Assembly (NCBI GenBank): GCA_023053545.1
Contig: JAKZAN010000002.1
Location: forward strand, 3,890,375 to 3,954,374
Direction of reading: 5' to 3'
DNA: 64,000 bases
DNA from: Lepidurus packardi
Lineage: Eukaryota > Arthropoda > Branchiopoda > Notostraca > Triopsidae
Numbering within the stretch: the first letter of the stretch is position 1; every line of letters begins with the position of its first letter. The position numbers were made by a program, and so were the translations under genes. The notes below the pieces were generated by a model. That model was given only the letters and a program-made list of their open reading frames with translations, made no database searches and had not been told where the DNA came from. Shown piece after piece: positions 63,701-64,000 of the stretch.

Positions 63701-64000
63701 CGGGGTAAACAAGTATGATTTACCTGAATGGGGCTGTGTAGGAGGTAACAAGACTGCGAAACGTTCCACGGGGGCCATGTGCATATGCCTTCTTCAATCA
63801 AAAAAAGCAGATCTTTTGCTTGACAGAACCGAAAGACCAAAGACCACCTGCTTCGAACGTTATAGCTCTTTTACCTTTCTTTCCTTCTTTCCCCGAGGTT
63901 GAGATTGCCAACCAAGACAAGAAATATTGTCATGCACAAGTATCATTGACGGTTCCTTAAGCTAATTTGTTGGTTATTTTTAAGATCTTCAAGACTTCTG
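60761..64000. other. Intergenic region to the right edge without supported genes
   Basis: AT-rich with short unconserved frames. A tRNA-like scrap near 63398-63432 is too compact to be a gene. Nothing else is recognised. Confidence 0.5.

Overview
The window is animal nuclear DNA. Genes are split by GT-AG introns, intergenic DNA is AT-rich and full of foldback and MITE-like elements, and there are no operons or bacterial signals. Degenerate (TTAGG)n-like arrays, the telomere-type repeat of arthropods, together with many very short introns (57-83 bp) suggest an arthropod, quite possibly a crustacean such as a branchiopod. That assignment is inference; no species marker is present.

Layout. (1) 1-7082, minus strand: a head-to-tail cluster of beta-1,4-glucuronyltransferase 1-like type II Golgi enzymes. 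Two copies are complete (7082-5361, 447 aa; 4399-2690, 455 aa), with five exons each and the same intron positions. A possible first exon of a third copy lies at 537-343. (2) 7083-8947: intergenic, mostly a foldback element with a nested MITE. (3) 14587-8948, minus strand: a 12-exon gene for a secreted protein of about 1,627 aa. It has a GH18 chitinase-like head that lacks one catalytic Asp, and a 1,290-residue basic, Pro/Thr/Lys-rich tail carrying at least six R-x-[KR]-R proprotein-convertase sites. All 11 introns are phase 1, so every internal exon can be skipped in frame. I recognise no named protein with this layout, and it is my main candidate for an undescribed system. (4) 15238-17618, plus strand, divergent from (3) across about 650 bp: an eight-exon 2-aminoethylphosphonate-pyruvate transaminase (PhnW family, 393 aa). 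(5) 17672-28040: about 10 kb without recognisable genes, holding repeats. (6) 28041-48913, plus strand: a six-exon, 532-aa type I membrane protein with a Cys-rich N-terminus, two fibronectin-III-like domains, one membrane span and a Ser-rich tail. Its introns are long and repeat-filled. (7) 49637-64000: about 14 kb with no gene I can support, holding a giant AT microsatellite, a long-arm foldback element and a tandem duplication.

The genes do not form one pathway. The glucuronyltransferases act on O-mannosyl (dystroglycan-type) glycans in the Golgi, the transaminase handles phosphonates, and the other two products enter the secretory pathway. Exon models were built by hand by joining open frames at GT/AG sites with matching phase. 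They need transcript support, especially the first exon and exon 5 acceptor of the transaminase, the 3' end of the GH18-like gene, and any extra exons inside the long introns of the last gene.
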